DNA of 64,000 nucleotides from Kitasatospora purpeofusca (GTDB lineage: Bacteria; Actinomycetota; Actinomycetes; Streptomycetales; Streptomycetaceae). Location of the stretch: assembly GCF_000718025.1 (NCBI RefSeq), contig NZ_JODS01000020.1, positions 62,001 to 126,000 on the forward strand. Reading direction: 5' to 3'. This document shows, piece by piece, positions 15,999-22,986 of this stretch. The position numbers were made by a program, and so were the translations under genes. Under the pieces are notes generated by a model, which had not been told where the DNA came from, ran no database searches, and was given only the letters and a program-made list of their open reading frames with translations. Numbering within the stretch: the first letter of the stretch is position 1; the number at the start of each line of letters is the position of its first letter.

Positions 15999-18374
15999 TC
16001 AGGACGCGGGGCCCACCCGGACGGTGGTGATCCGTCCGCCCTGGGACTCGCGGACGACCTCGATCTTGGTGTTGGTGTCCGGCACCTTCACCCCGAGCTG
16101 CGGGGTGGCCGGGTCGCTGTAGACGCCGGTGCGGTCGTTGAAGGCCGGGACGGCCTTCTCCGAGCCGATCTTCACCGGGACGCCGGCCTTGTGCAGCGTG
16201 AACCCGGTGGTCGGCTTGAGCGAGAAGGTCGCGTCGAAGGTCTGCGCCCGGGCGTTGACCAGGGTGCCGTCGGCGAAGCGGATCGGCGCCGGGTGGGCGT
16301 CGATCGGCAGGATCAGGCCGCCGCCGGGGTGGTCCTTGGTGTTGTTGTCGCCGTAGCCGGTGTCCCAGAGCCAGACGAGCACGCCCTCCTGGTACGGGTA
16401 GTTGTCGACGATGTCCTTCTTGCCCTCGACCCCGGTGTAGCCGAAGTTGTACGGGCCGGTCTTCAGGAACTCGCCGTAGCCGGCGTAGCGCCGGTTCTCC
16501 ACCAGGTAGGCGCGCGGGTGCTGCTTGACCGCGGTGCGGCCGGTGATGACGGTGAAGCCGGTGGCGGTCCAGCCGTTGGTGCCGTTCTCGGCGCCGTCGG
16601 TGAACAGGGTGGTGGCGCCGGCGGTGATCCTCACCGCGTCGACCAGGACGCCCTTGCCGTGGGTGTTGCCGTCGGAGGTGACGTGCAGCCGCAGCCGGAC
16701 CTTCTGGCCGGCGTAGGCGTCCAGCGGGATGTGCAGCTGCCGGTACGCGCCGGAGGTGCCGCTCAGGCCCGGGACGTTGGAGCTGGTGTTGCCGAGCGGG
16801 GTGCCGTCGACGGTGCCGGGCAGGGCGGTCCAGGTCTTGCCGCCGTCGGTCGAGGCCTCGGCGGTCAGGAAGTCGTAGTCCTGCTCGATGTCGTACCAGA
16901 CCGCCGCGTCGAGGGCGGCCGGGCCGGTGGTCCCGCCGAGGTCGACGTCGCGGGCCAGCGCGTTGTCCAGGTTGTCGCCGGTGTCGCTCCACCACTGCTT
17001 GGCGCCCTCGCGCGGGTCGGCGAGGTCGGTGCTGGTGGTGCCGTCCGGCAGGTGGACCAGGACGGCCTGCGCCTGGTCGGTGTTGTAGCCGCTGACGCCG
17101 AGCGCGTGGCTGGACCGGGTGGCGGCCTGCGCCTCGTCGTAGTTGAGCCAGCCGAACTGCAGCTTGCTCCAGGCGTCGAGGTCGCCGGGGTAGGCGCCGG
17201 TGGTGTTCTTGCCCTTGCCCAGGTACGAGGCGGAGGACATCAGCGACCAGAAGTTGACGCTGTTGTCGCCGCCGCTGGTGCTGTACAGGTCGGGCAGGCC
17301 GAGGTTGTGGCCGAACTCGTGGGAGAACAGGCCGACTCCGCTGTTCTCGCCCGCCTGGACGTAGTCGTAGACGTACAGGCCGGTGTCGCCGACCGGCGCG
17401 CCGCCGATCCTGTTGCCGACCGGGCCGGTCTGGCCGGTCGGGTCCGGGAAGGTCCAGCTGCGGTGCGCCCACAGCGCGTCGGCGCCCTGCGCGCCGCCGC
17501 CCCAGGTCTCGTCCGCGCCGGCGTGCACGACGATGACGTTGTCCAGGTAGCCGTCGGGCTGGTTGAACTCGCCGTCCTTGTCGTGGTCGTAGCGGTCGTA
17601 GACGTCGTACTGGGCCAGCTCGGCCTTGACGTCCGCGGCCGTGCGGCCCTTGGCGATCTCGCCGTCGTACCAGGCCTTGACGGCGTCCCGGATGAACTCC
17701 TGGCCCTGGGTCCAGGCGCCGGAGCCCTGCGGGCCCTTGTTGGAGCCGTAGCGGGCCTCGTTCCACGGCACGGTGACCCAGTTGCTGACGGTGCCCTCGA
17801 TGTCGTACCGGCCCGAGGACTGGGTGCGGTAGAAGTTGCGCATCGAGACCGCGCCGGGCGAGTCGTCGAAGAACATCTTCTGGTAGTAGTTCCGGTCGAA
17901 GTCCTGGTTCCAGAGCGTGTGGTTGTCGCTCTTGCCGGGCTTCGGGATGGCGTTGTGCTGCGGGCCGGGGGTGCCCCCGTAGCGCGGCTGGCCGTTGTAC
18001 AGCGTGGTGTTGTCCACCTGGTCGCCGAACTGGGCGAGGATCACGAAGACCTTGTCCTTGCGCTGCTGCGCGAGCTGGACGTAGTCGTTGCCGACCCGCA
18101 CCTTGGCGGGTGCCCGGCGGTCCGTGGTCTTGGCCACGGCGCCCTTGTTGAGCTGTTCCAGTGCCTTGGTGCGCAGCGACTGGCGCTCGCGCTCCTGGGG
18201 CGCGAGCGGCGCCGGCGGGGCCTCGAGGCCCCCGGCCTCGGCGCTGTCGCCGGACTCGGCGGAGATGGTGGATGCGGGCGTGGGGGGAGCGGCCTGGGCG
18301 GGGGTACCGAGCAGGGTGACCGCTATCGCGCTCGTGGTGAGCGCGGCCGCGAACGCCGCGGACAGTCTGCGCAA
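15999..18374 (-). CDS. Secreted immune inhibitor A-like metalloprotease (M6)
   Basis: A 791-residue secreted zinc protease. A Sec signal peptide (MRRLSAAFAAAL... ending near TPAQA) is followed by a propeptide-like region and the M6 catalytic domain with HEFGHNLGLPD near residue 350, which holds the HExxH zinc ligands and the third ligand. Downstream are MAM/lectin-like beta regions common in InhA proteins. It degrades extracellular proteins. The start codon appears to be TTG 18374, with AAAGGA upstream; no ATG or GTG fits better. Its upstream region carries a copy of the motif also seen at pepP and the S9 peptidase. A 915-codon open frame on the opposite strand is a GC-bias artefact. Confidence 0.93.
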   Translation of the reverse strand: MRRLSAAFAAALTTSAIAVTLLGTPAQAAPPTPASTISAESGDSAEAGGLEAPPAPLAPQERERQSLRTKALEQLNKGAVAKTTDRRAPAKVRVGNDYVQLAQQRKDKVFVILAQFGDQVDNTTLYNGQPRYGGTPGPQHNAIPKPGKSDNHTLWNQDFDRNYYQKMFFDDSPGAVSMRNFYRTQSSGRYDIEGTVSNWVTVPWNEARYGSNKGPQGSGAWTQGQEFIRDAVKAWYDGEIAKGRTAADVKAELAQYDVYDRYDHDKDGEFNQPDGYLDNVIVVHAGADETWGGGAQGADALWAHRSWTFPDPTGQTGPVGNRIGGAPVGDTGLYVYDYVQAGENSGVGLFSHEFGHNLGLPDLYSTSGGDNSVNFWSLMSSASYLGKGKNTTGAYPGDLDAWSKLQFGWLNYDEAQAATRSSHALGVSGYNTDQAQAVLVHLPDGTTSTDLADPREGAKQWWSDTGDNLDNALARDVDLGGTTGPAALDAAVWYDIEQDYDFLTAEASTDGGKTWTALPGTVDGTPLGNTSSNVPGLSGTSGAYRQLHIPLDAYAGQKVRLRLHVTSDGNTHGKGVLVDAVRITAGATTLFTDGAENGTNGWTATGFTVITGRTAVKQHPRAYLVENRRYAGYGEFLKTGPYNFGYTGVEGKKDIVDNYPYQEGVLVWLWDTGYGDNNTKDHPGGGLILPIDAHPAPIRFADGTLVNARAQTFDATFSLKPTTGFTLHKAGVPVKIGSEKAVPAFNDRTGVYSDPATPQLGVKVPDTNTKIEVVRESQGGRITTVRVGPAS

Positions 18375-18422
18375 CTGACCTGTCCTTTCCGGACGGTGGG
18401 TGGTCGGGCGAGCGCAGGTAAT

Positions 18423-18445
18423 ATTTCACATGTCATGGGTCACAC
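18423..18445. promoter_or_regulatory. Shared peptide-regulon motif, copy B
   Basis: ATTTCACATGTC (18423-18434) overlaps TGTCATGGGTCACA (18431-18444), about 50-70 bp upstream of the M6 protease start. The 12-mer is identical, in reverse orientation, to the copy before the S9 peptidase, and GGGTCACAC matches copy A. Confidence 0.55.
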
Positions 18446-18497
18446 GGAAGAGATCGGACCGCGGGAGGTGTGGGCGGCCTCCGACCGGGGAACGCGG

Positions 18498-18531
18498 CCG
18501 GGCCGCCCGCGTGCTGCGGCGGGCGGCCCGG
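18498..18531 (-). terminator. Hairpin terminator of the S9 peptidase gene
   Basis: A perfect 13-bp stem (CCGGGCCGCCCGC and its complement) with an 8-base loop, about 20 bp past the S9 peptidase stop on the minus strand. Confidence 0.6.
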
Positions 18532-18552
18532 ACGACGGGGGGTCGCGGCGGA

Positions 18553-20634
18553 TCAGAGCTTCAACGCGGTCCGCAGGAAGGCGAGTTCGGCCTGGGTCAG
18601 CTGCTCGTTGACGCCGCCCGGCGTCATGTGGGTGATTCCCGGCAGGGCCAGCAGGCTGTGCGGCCGGCCCGCCCCGGTGAGTGCCTGGGAGAGCAGCAGG
18701 GTGTGCGAGGGGTGCACGTTGTCGTCCGCCAGACCGTGGATGAGCAGCAGCGGCCGGTCGAGCGAGGCCGCGTCGTCCACCAGGCAGTCGGCCGCGTAGC
18801 CCTCCGGGTTCTCCTGGGGCAGTCCCAGGTACCGCTCGGTGTACGCGGTGTCGTACAGCCGGAAGTCGGTGGGCGGGGCGCCGGCGCAGGCGGCGTGGAA
18901 GACGTCCGGGCGGCGCAGCACGGCCAGTGCCCCGAGGTAGCCGCCGTACGACCAGCCGCGCACACCGACCCGGTCGAGGTCGAGGTCGGGGTGGATCTCG
19001 CCGAGCGCCCGCAGCGCGTCGGCCTGGTCGTCCAGCGCCACCTGGGAGAAGCGGCGGAAGATGGTCCGCACGAAGGCGGGGGAGACGAACGGGGTGCCGC
19101 CGTTGTCGACGGTGACCACCGCGAAGCCCTGGTCGGCCCACCACTGCTTGAGCTGCCAGCGGCGCGGCTCGTTGGCCACGGCCTGGAAGCCGGGGCCGCC
19201 GTAGACGTCGAGCAGTACGGGCAGCTTGCGGCCCGGGACGTGCCCGCGCGGGTAGACCACGGCGCTCGGCAGGCCGCGCTCGGTGACCCGGGCCAGCAGC
19301 GGCTCGACCCGGTACGGCAGCGGGGCGGAGAGGTCGGTCAGGGTGACGGTGCCGTGCGGGGTGCGGGCCTCGCGGCGCACCCCGTCCGGGTCGGCCGAGA
19401 CGAGCAGCAGGGTGTCGCCGGCGGCCTGCGCGCTGTGCACGCCGGGGCCCTCGGAGAGCCGCTCGGGCGCGCCGCCGTCCGGGTCGATCAGGTGGACGTG
19501 CTGGTCGAACGGGTCGCCCTCGCCGGTCTCGCAGAGCAGCCGGTCGCCGACCCGGCCGACGACCCGGCGGATCTGCAGGCCGGTGGTGTCGAGCGGCTTG
19601 CCGTCCACGGCCAGGCCGCGGGCCTCGGGCGTGTCCAGGACGGTGAGCAGCCGGCCGCCGTCCAGCCGGTCCGGCGTGCCGGGCAGGTCGTCCACCCAGA
19701 ACTCGTCTGTGGTGCGGGAGAGTTCGGTGGTGCCGCCGGTGGCCGGGTCGGCGCTCAGCAGCAGCACGTTCTGCTGCAGCCGGTCGGCGACGGTGAGCAG
19801 CAGCTCCTCCGGCCCGGCCCACCGGGCGGCGCACAGGTAGGGGAAGGCCTCGGTGTCCCAGTGGAGTTCGACCCGGGTGTCGTCCAGGCCGAGCACCCAG
19901 AGCCGGACGTCCGCGTTGGGGCCGCCGGCCTGCGGGTAGGCGAACCGCTCGGGGGCCTGCTCCGGGTGCGCCGGGTCGGCGAAGTGCCGCGGCGGGACGG
20001 CGGACTCGTCCACCCGGGCGGCGAGCACGGCGCCGCCGTCGGGGCGCCACCAGTGGCCGCGGTGGCGGCCGAGCTCCTCGGCGGCGGCGAACTCGGCGAC
20101 GCCCCAGCGGGCGCCGTCGTCCGGGCTGAGGCGCCGGTCGGCCCCGCCGTCCGGGGCGGTGACGTACAGGGCGTCGTCGGCGACGTAGGCGATGCGCTCG
20201 CCGGTCGCGTCCGGGCGGGGGTCGAAGGCGGGGCCGGCGGTGGCGAGTTCGGTGGTGCGGCCGGTCGCGGTCTCGGTGCGGAAGAGCCGGCCGTCGAGGG
20301 CGAAGACGGCGACGGCGAGGTCGGGGGTGGCGGCGAAGGTGCCGATACCGGCGGCGGTGAGCCGGGACCGCTCGCGCAGTCGGCGCTCGACGTCGGGCAG
20401 GTCGGCGGTGGAGCCGGTACGGCCGGGGGCCAGCACGGTCGGATCGGCCACCTCTCGCTCGGCACCGGTGGCGAGGTCGAGGAGGTGGAGCCGGTCGAAC
20501 CGGTCCTCGGGACCGCTGGAGCGGAGCAGCAGCAGGCGGGTACCGTCCTCGTTGAGCGAGATCGCTCGCGGGGCACCGAAACTGAAGCGGCCGGTCCGGG
20601 CGCTGAGGGAGAGGTAGGAGTCGGTGATGGTCAC
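18553..20634 (-). CDS. S9 family prolyl oligopeptidase/dipeptidyl peptidase
   Basis: A 693-residue serine peptidase. The first 430 residues form a DPP IV-like beta-propeller, and the C-terminal alpha/beta-hydrolase domain carries the triad: Ser in GWSYGGYLG (about residue 561), Asp in HGLADDNVHPS (about 637) and His in GITHMTPGG (about 667). There is no signal peptide, so it probably acts on imported peptides in the cytoplasm. I chose GTG 20634 (protein starting TITDSYLSLSARTGRF, as in homologues). The open frame extends to 20700 but that part overlaps the regulatory motif. With pepP, the peptide importer and the M6 protease it forms a peptide-catabolism set. Confidence 0.9.
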   Translation of the reverse strand: MTITDSYLSLSARTGRFSFGAPRAISLNEDGTRLLLLRSSGPEDRFDRLHLLDLATGAEREVADPTVLAPGRTGSTADLPDVERRLRERSRLTAAGIGTFAATPDLAVAVFALDGRLFRTETATGRTTELATAGPAFDPRPDATGERIAYVADDALYVTAPDGGADRRLSPDDGARWGVAEFAAAEELGRHRGHWWRPDGGAVLAARVDESAVPPRHFADPAHPEQAPERFAYPQAGGPNADVRLWVLGLDDTRVELHWDTEAFPYLCAARWAGPEELLLTVADRLQQNVLLLSADPATGGTTELSRTTDEFWVDDLPGTPDRLDGGRLLTVLDTPEARGLAVDGKPLDTTGLQIRRVVGRVGDRLLCETGEGDPFDQHVHLIDPDGGAPERLSEGPGVHSAQAAGDTLLLVSADPDGVRREARTPHGTVTLTDLSAPLPYRVEPLLARVTERGLPSAVVYPRGHVPGRKLPVLLDVYGGPGFQAVANEPRRWQLKQWWADQGFAVVTVDNGGTPFVSPAFVRTIFRRFSQVALDDQADALRALGEIHPDLDLDRVGVRGWSYGGYLGALAVLRRPDVFHAACAGAPPTDFRLYDTAYTERYLGLPQENPEGYAADCLVDDAASLDRPLLLIHGLADDNVHPSHTLLLSQALTGAGRPHSLLALPGITHMTPGGVNEQLTQAELAFLRTALKL

Positions 20635-20676
20635 CGCCCGATGGTCGCCGTGGAACGGGCTCGCCACCAGTAGGAC

Positions 20677-20694
20677 GACATGTGAAATGTCACA
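20677..20694. promoter_or_regulatory. Shared peptide-regulon motif, copy C
   Basis: GACATGTGAAAT (20677-20688) is the exact reverse complement of the 12-mer in copy B. It overlaps TGTGAAATGTCACA (20681-20694), a TGTGA-N4-TCACA palindrome. It lies between the S9 peptidase and the divergent aminotransferase. TGATCTGGGTAACA at 20702-20715 may be a weaker second site. Confidence 0.55.
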
Positions 20695-20771
20695 CATCAC
20701 GTGATCTGGGTAACAGAAAGTCCGGGCGCCGACCCCGGCCCCGGCCCCGACACCACTCCAGGAGGAACGCA

Positions 20772-21941
20772 GTGACCGAGACCGCGCCGACCGTCGAAGC
20801 CCCCGAGCCGCTGGCCGGGACCGACCGGCTGTTCACGCTGGACCCGGCGGTGGTCCACCTCAACCACGGGTCCTTCGGCGCCGTCCCGGTCCCGGTCCAG
20901 CAGCTCCAGCGGCGGCTGTACGAGGAGCAGGAGGCCGACCCGGACGGCTTCTTCGCCGACCTGCCCGCCCGGGTCGCGGCGGCCCGGGCCCGGCTCGCCG
21001 ACGCCCTCGGCACCCGGCCGGAGCTGCTGGCGCTCGTCCCCAACGTGACCGACGCGATCGCCGTCGCCCTCGCCAACGTCCCGCTCGCGGCCGGGGACCA
21101 GGTCCTGGTCACCGACCACGGCTACGGCACGGTCACCGAGGCCGTCCGCCGGCGGGCCGAGGAGCTGGGCGCCGAACTGCGCACCGTCCGGCTGCCGCTG
21201 GACCTCCCGGACGGGGACGCCGTCCGGGAGGCCGTGCTGGCCGAGGTCACCGACCGCACCGCACTCGCCGTCCTGGACGGCATCACCTCGCCCACCGCCC
21301 GCCGGGTCGCCACCCCCGGCCTGCTCCGGGAGCTGCGCGGGCGCGGGGTGACCACCGTGGTGGACGCCGCGCACGAGCCCGGCATGCTGGCCGACCCGGT
21401 CCCGGCGGAGGCCGACTTCTGGTTCGGCAACCTGCACAAGTGGGCGTTCGCCCCGCGCGCCACCGGGGTGCTGGTGGTCCGCCCGGAGTGGACCGGGAAG
21501 ATCCGGCCGCTGATCCTCTCCTGGGAGGACCACCAGGGCTATCCGGCCGCCGTCGAATGGCGCGGCACGCTGGACTACACGCCCTGGCTGGCCGCCCCGG
21601 CCGGGATCGACCTGCTGGACGGGCTGGGGCCCGGGCTGGTGCGCGAGCACAACGAGCGGCTCGTCGCGTACGGCGCCGCGGTGGTCGCCGAGCGGGTCGG
21701 ACTGGCTGCGCTGCCGACCTCGGCCGGGCTGTCGATGCGCGCGCTGCGGCTGCCGCCCGGCGTCTCCGAGACGCTCCCGCAGGCGCAGGAGCTGATGGCG
21801 CAGATGTGGCGCCGGTACGCCGTGCGGACGGTGGCGCGGCCCTGGGCGGGCGGCGGGGTGCTGCGGCTGTGCGGGCAGCTGTACAACCGGGCGCCGGAGT
21901 ACCGGGTGCTGGCGGACGGGCTGGCGGAGCTGCTGCGGTAG
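20772..21941 (+). CDS. Class V aminotransferase (isopenicillin N epimerase-like)
   Basis: A 389-residue fold-type I PLP enzyme. The segment VHLNHGSFGAVP near the N-terminus, the PLP-binding Asp-containing VVDAAHEPGM, and the Schiff-base Lys in FWFGNLHKWAFAP (about residue 223) are the hallmarks of the CefD/class V group. Members include isopenicillin N epimerase and cysteine desulphurase-like enzymes; no beta-lactam genes are nearby, so a role in amino acid or peptide catabolism is more likely. The start is GTG 20772 with AGGAGG at 20760-20765. It is divergent from the S9 peptidase and shares its control region. Confidence 0.88.
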   Translation: MTETAPTVEAPEPLAGTDRLFTLDPAVVHLNHGSFGAVPVPVQQLQRRLYEEQEADPDGFFADLPARVAAARARLADALGTRPELLALVPNVTDAIAVALANVPLAAGDQVLVTDHGYGTVTEAVRRRAEELGAELRTVRLPLDLPDGDAVREAVLAEVTDRTALAVLDGITSPTARRVATPGLLRELRGRGVTTVVDAAHEPGMLADPVPAEADFWFGNLHKWAFAPRATGVLVVRPEWTGKIRPLILSWEDHQGYPAAVEWRGTLDYTPWLAAPAGIDLLDGLGPGLVREHNERLVAYGAAVVAERVGLAALPTSAGLSMRALRLPPGVSETLPQAQELMAQMWRRYAVRTVARPWAGGGVLRLCGQLYNRAPEYRVLADGLAELLR

Positions 21942-21957
21942 TCGGTCCCGCCTCGGC

Positions 21958-22323
21958 CTAGCGGTCGCCGGGGACGCCGTCCTCCCGGGGGCCGTCCGCG
22001 GCGGCGCGCAGCTCGGCGAGCAGCGCGTGCTGCTCCGCGATGAGCCCGGTGAGGATCCGCCGCGCCGCCCGGAGCAGGTCGGCGACGTCCCCGCCGGCCA
22101 GCGCGTACACCACCGTGCTGCCCTCCCGGGTGGCGGTGACGATGCCGGACCGGCGCAGTACTGCGAGCTGCTGGGAGAGGCTGGACGGTTCGATCTCCAG
22201 CTCCGCCAGCAGGTCGCGGACGGGCGTCGGTCCGGCCTGCAGCAGCTCCAGGACCCGGATCCGGACGGGGTGGCCGAGCATCCGGAAGAACTCGGCCTTG
22301 GCCTGGTACAGCGCGACCGCCAC
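21958..22323 (-). CDS. ArsR-family transcriptional regulator
   Basis: A 121-residue winged-helix regulator. The HTH is at about residues 20-75 (FFRMLGHPVRIRVLELL, then EPSSLSQQLAVLRRSGIV, and the wing with TREGSTVVYAL). There are no cysteine pairs of the ArsR/SmtB metal type, so a non-metal signal is likely. The start is GTG 22323 with GGGAGGGAG upstream. It stands alone, convergent with the aminotransferase. Confidence 0.9.
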   Translation of the reverse strand: MAVALYQAKAEFFRMLGHPVRIRVLELLQAGPTPVRDLLAELEIEPSSLSQQLAVLRRSGIVTATREGSTVVYALAGGDVADLLRAARRILTGLIAEQHALLAELRAAADGPREDGVPGDR

Positions 22324-22390
22324 GGCGCTCCCTCCCTGTGCGTGCCCTCGTGCGTCCCCCTGGTGTGTGCTCCGGGTGCCCCCGGTGCGG

Positions 22391-22765
22391 TCAGATCTCC
22401 AGCGAGAGCTCGATCCGCTTCAGCTGGTGGCGGGCCATCGCGAGGTTGGCGCGGGAGCGGTTCAGCGCCAGGAACAGGAACAGCCCGCGCCCGCTCTGCG
22501 TGGTCAGCGGCCGCAGCAGGTGGTACTGGCTGGTGAGGCTGACCAGGATGTCCTCGATCTCGTTGTCGTGCAGGTTGAGCATCTCCATCGCCCGCATCTT
22601 GGCCCGCACCACGTCGGTGTTCCCGGCGGCGGCGACGTGGAGGTCGATCTCGGTGCTGTCGCCCAGGCTCCCGAGCGCCATGCCGCTGCCGTAGTCGACC
22701 AGGGCCACGCCGATGGCGCCCTCGATCGCCATGGCCTCCTTGAGCGAGGTCTCCAGATTCGCCAT
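22391..22765 (-). CDS. Small conserved protein, roadblock/LC7-like
   Basis: A 124-residue protein with alternating helices and strands (MANLETSLKEAMAIEGAIG, GVALVDYGSGMALG, then ILVSLTSQYHLLRPL). Length and pattern resemble roadblock/LC7 proteins, which in actinomycetes accompany small GTPases and sensor kinases, but I assign this only by overall look. The start is ATG 22765 with GGAGG upstream. It is separate from the neighbouring ArsR gene. Confidence 0.7.
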   Translation of the reverse strand: MANLETSLKEAMAIEGAIGVALVDYGSGMALGSLGDSTEIDLHVAAAGNTDVVRAKMRAMEMLNLHDNEIEDILVSLTSQYHLLRPLTTQSGRGLFLFLALNRSRANLAMARHQLKRIELSLEI

Positions 22766-22986
22766 TGTGCGCTCCTCCCGCGGGCCCGGTGGGTGCCACC
22801 GGGATGTGGCACCGAATGTAGGGAGGACTCCGGGCGCGGCACCGCGAATGACCGGAGTCGTTCGAAGATGGTCGCCGGGTGACTGCTTGAAGACATTTGC
22901 AACTATGGATGTGAGAGAGATCCGATGCATTGCCCGGGAAAAACGGTGCTATCGATGTCGGTCCCGGCGGGTAACCTCTCGCTGAG

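Noticed and set aside
15864..18611. A 915-codon open frame on the plus strand opposite the M6 protease
   Set aside because: It is Gly/Val/Arg-rich without domains and lies antisense to a protein with signal peptide and active site; such frames arise from high GC third positions.
20681..20694. Canonical CRP site
   Set aside because: The half-sites TGTGA and TCACA are separated by 4 rather than 6 bases, and the related copies share the 4-base spacing, so a different factor is more likely.
20772..21941. Penicillin/cephamycin gene
   Set aside because: The class V aminotransferase resembles isopenicillin N epimerase only at family level, and no beta-lactam synthesis genes are nearby.
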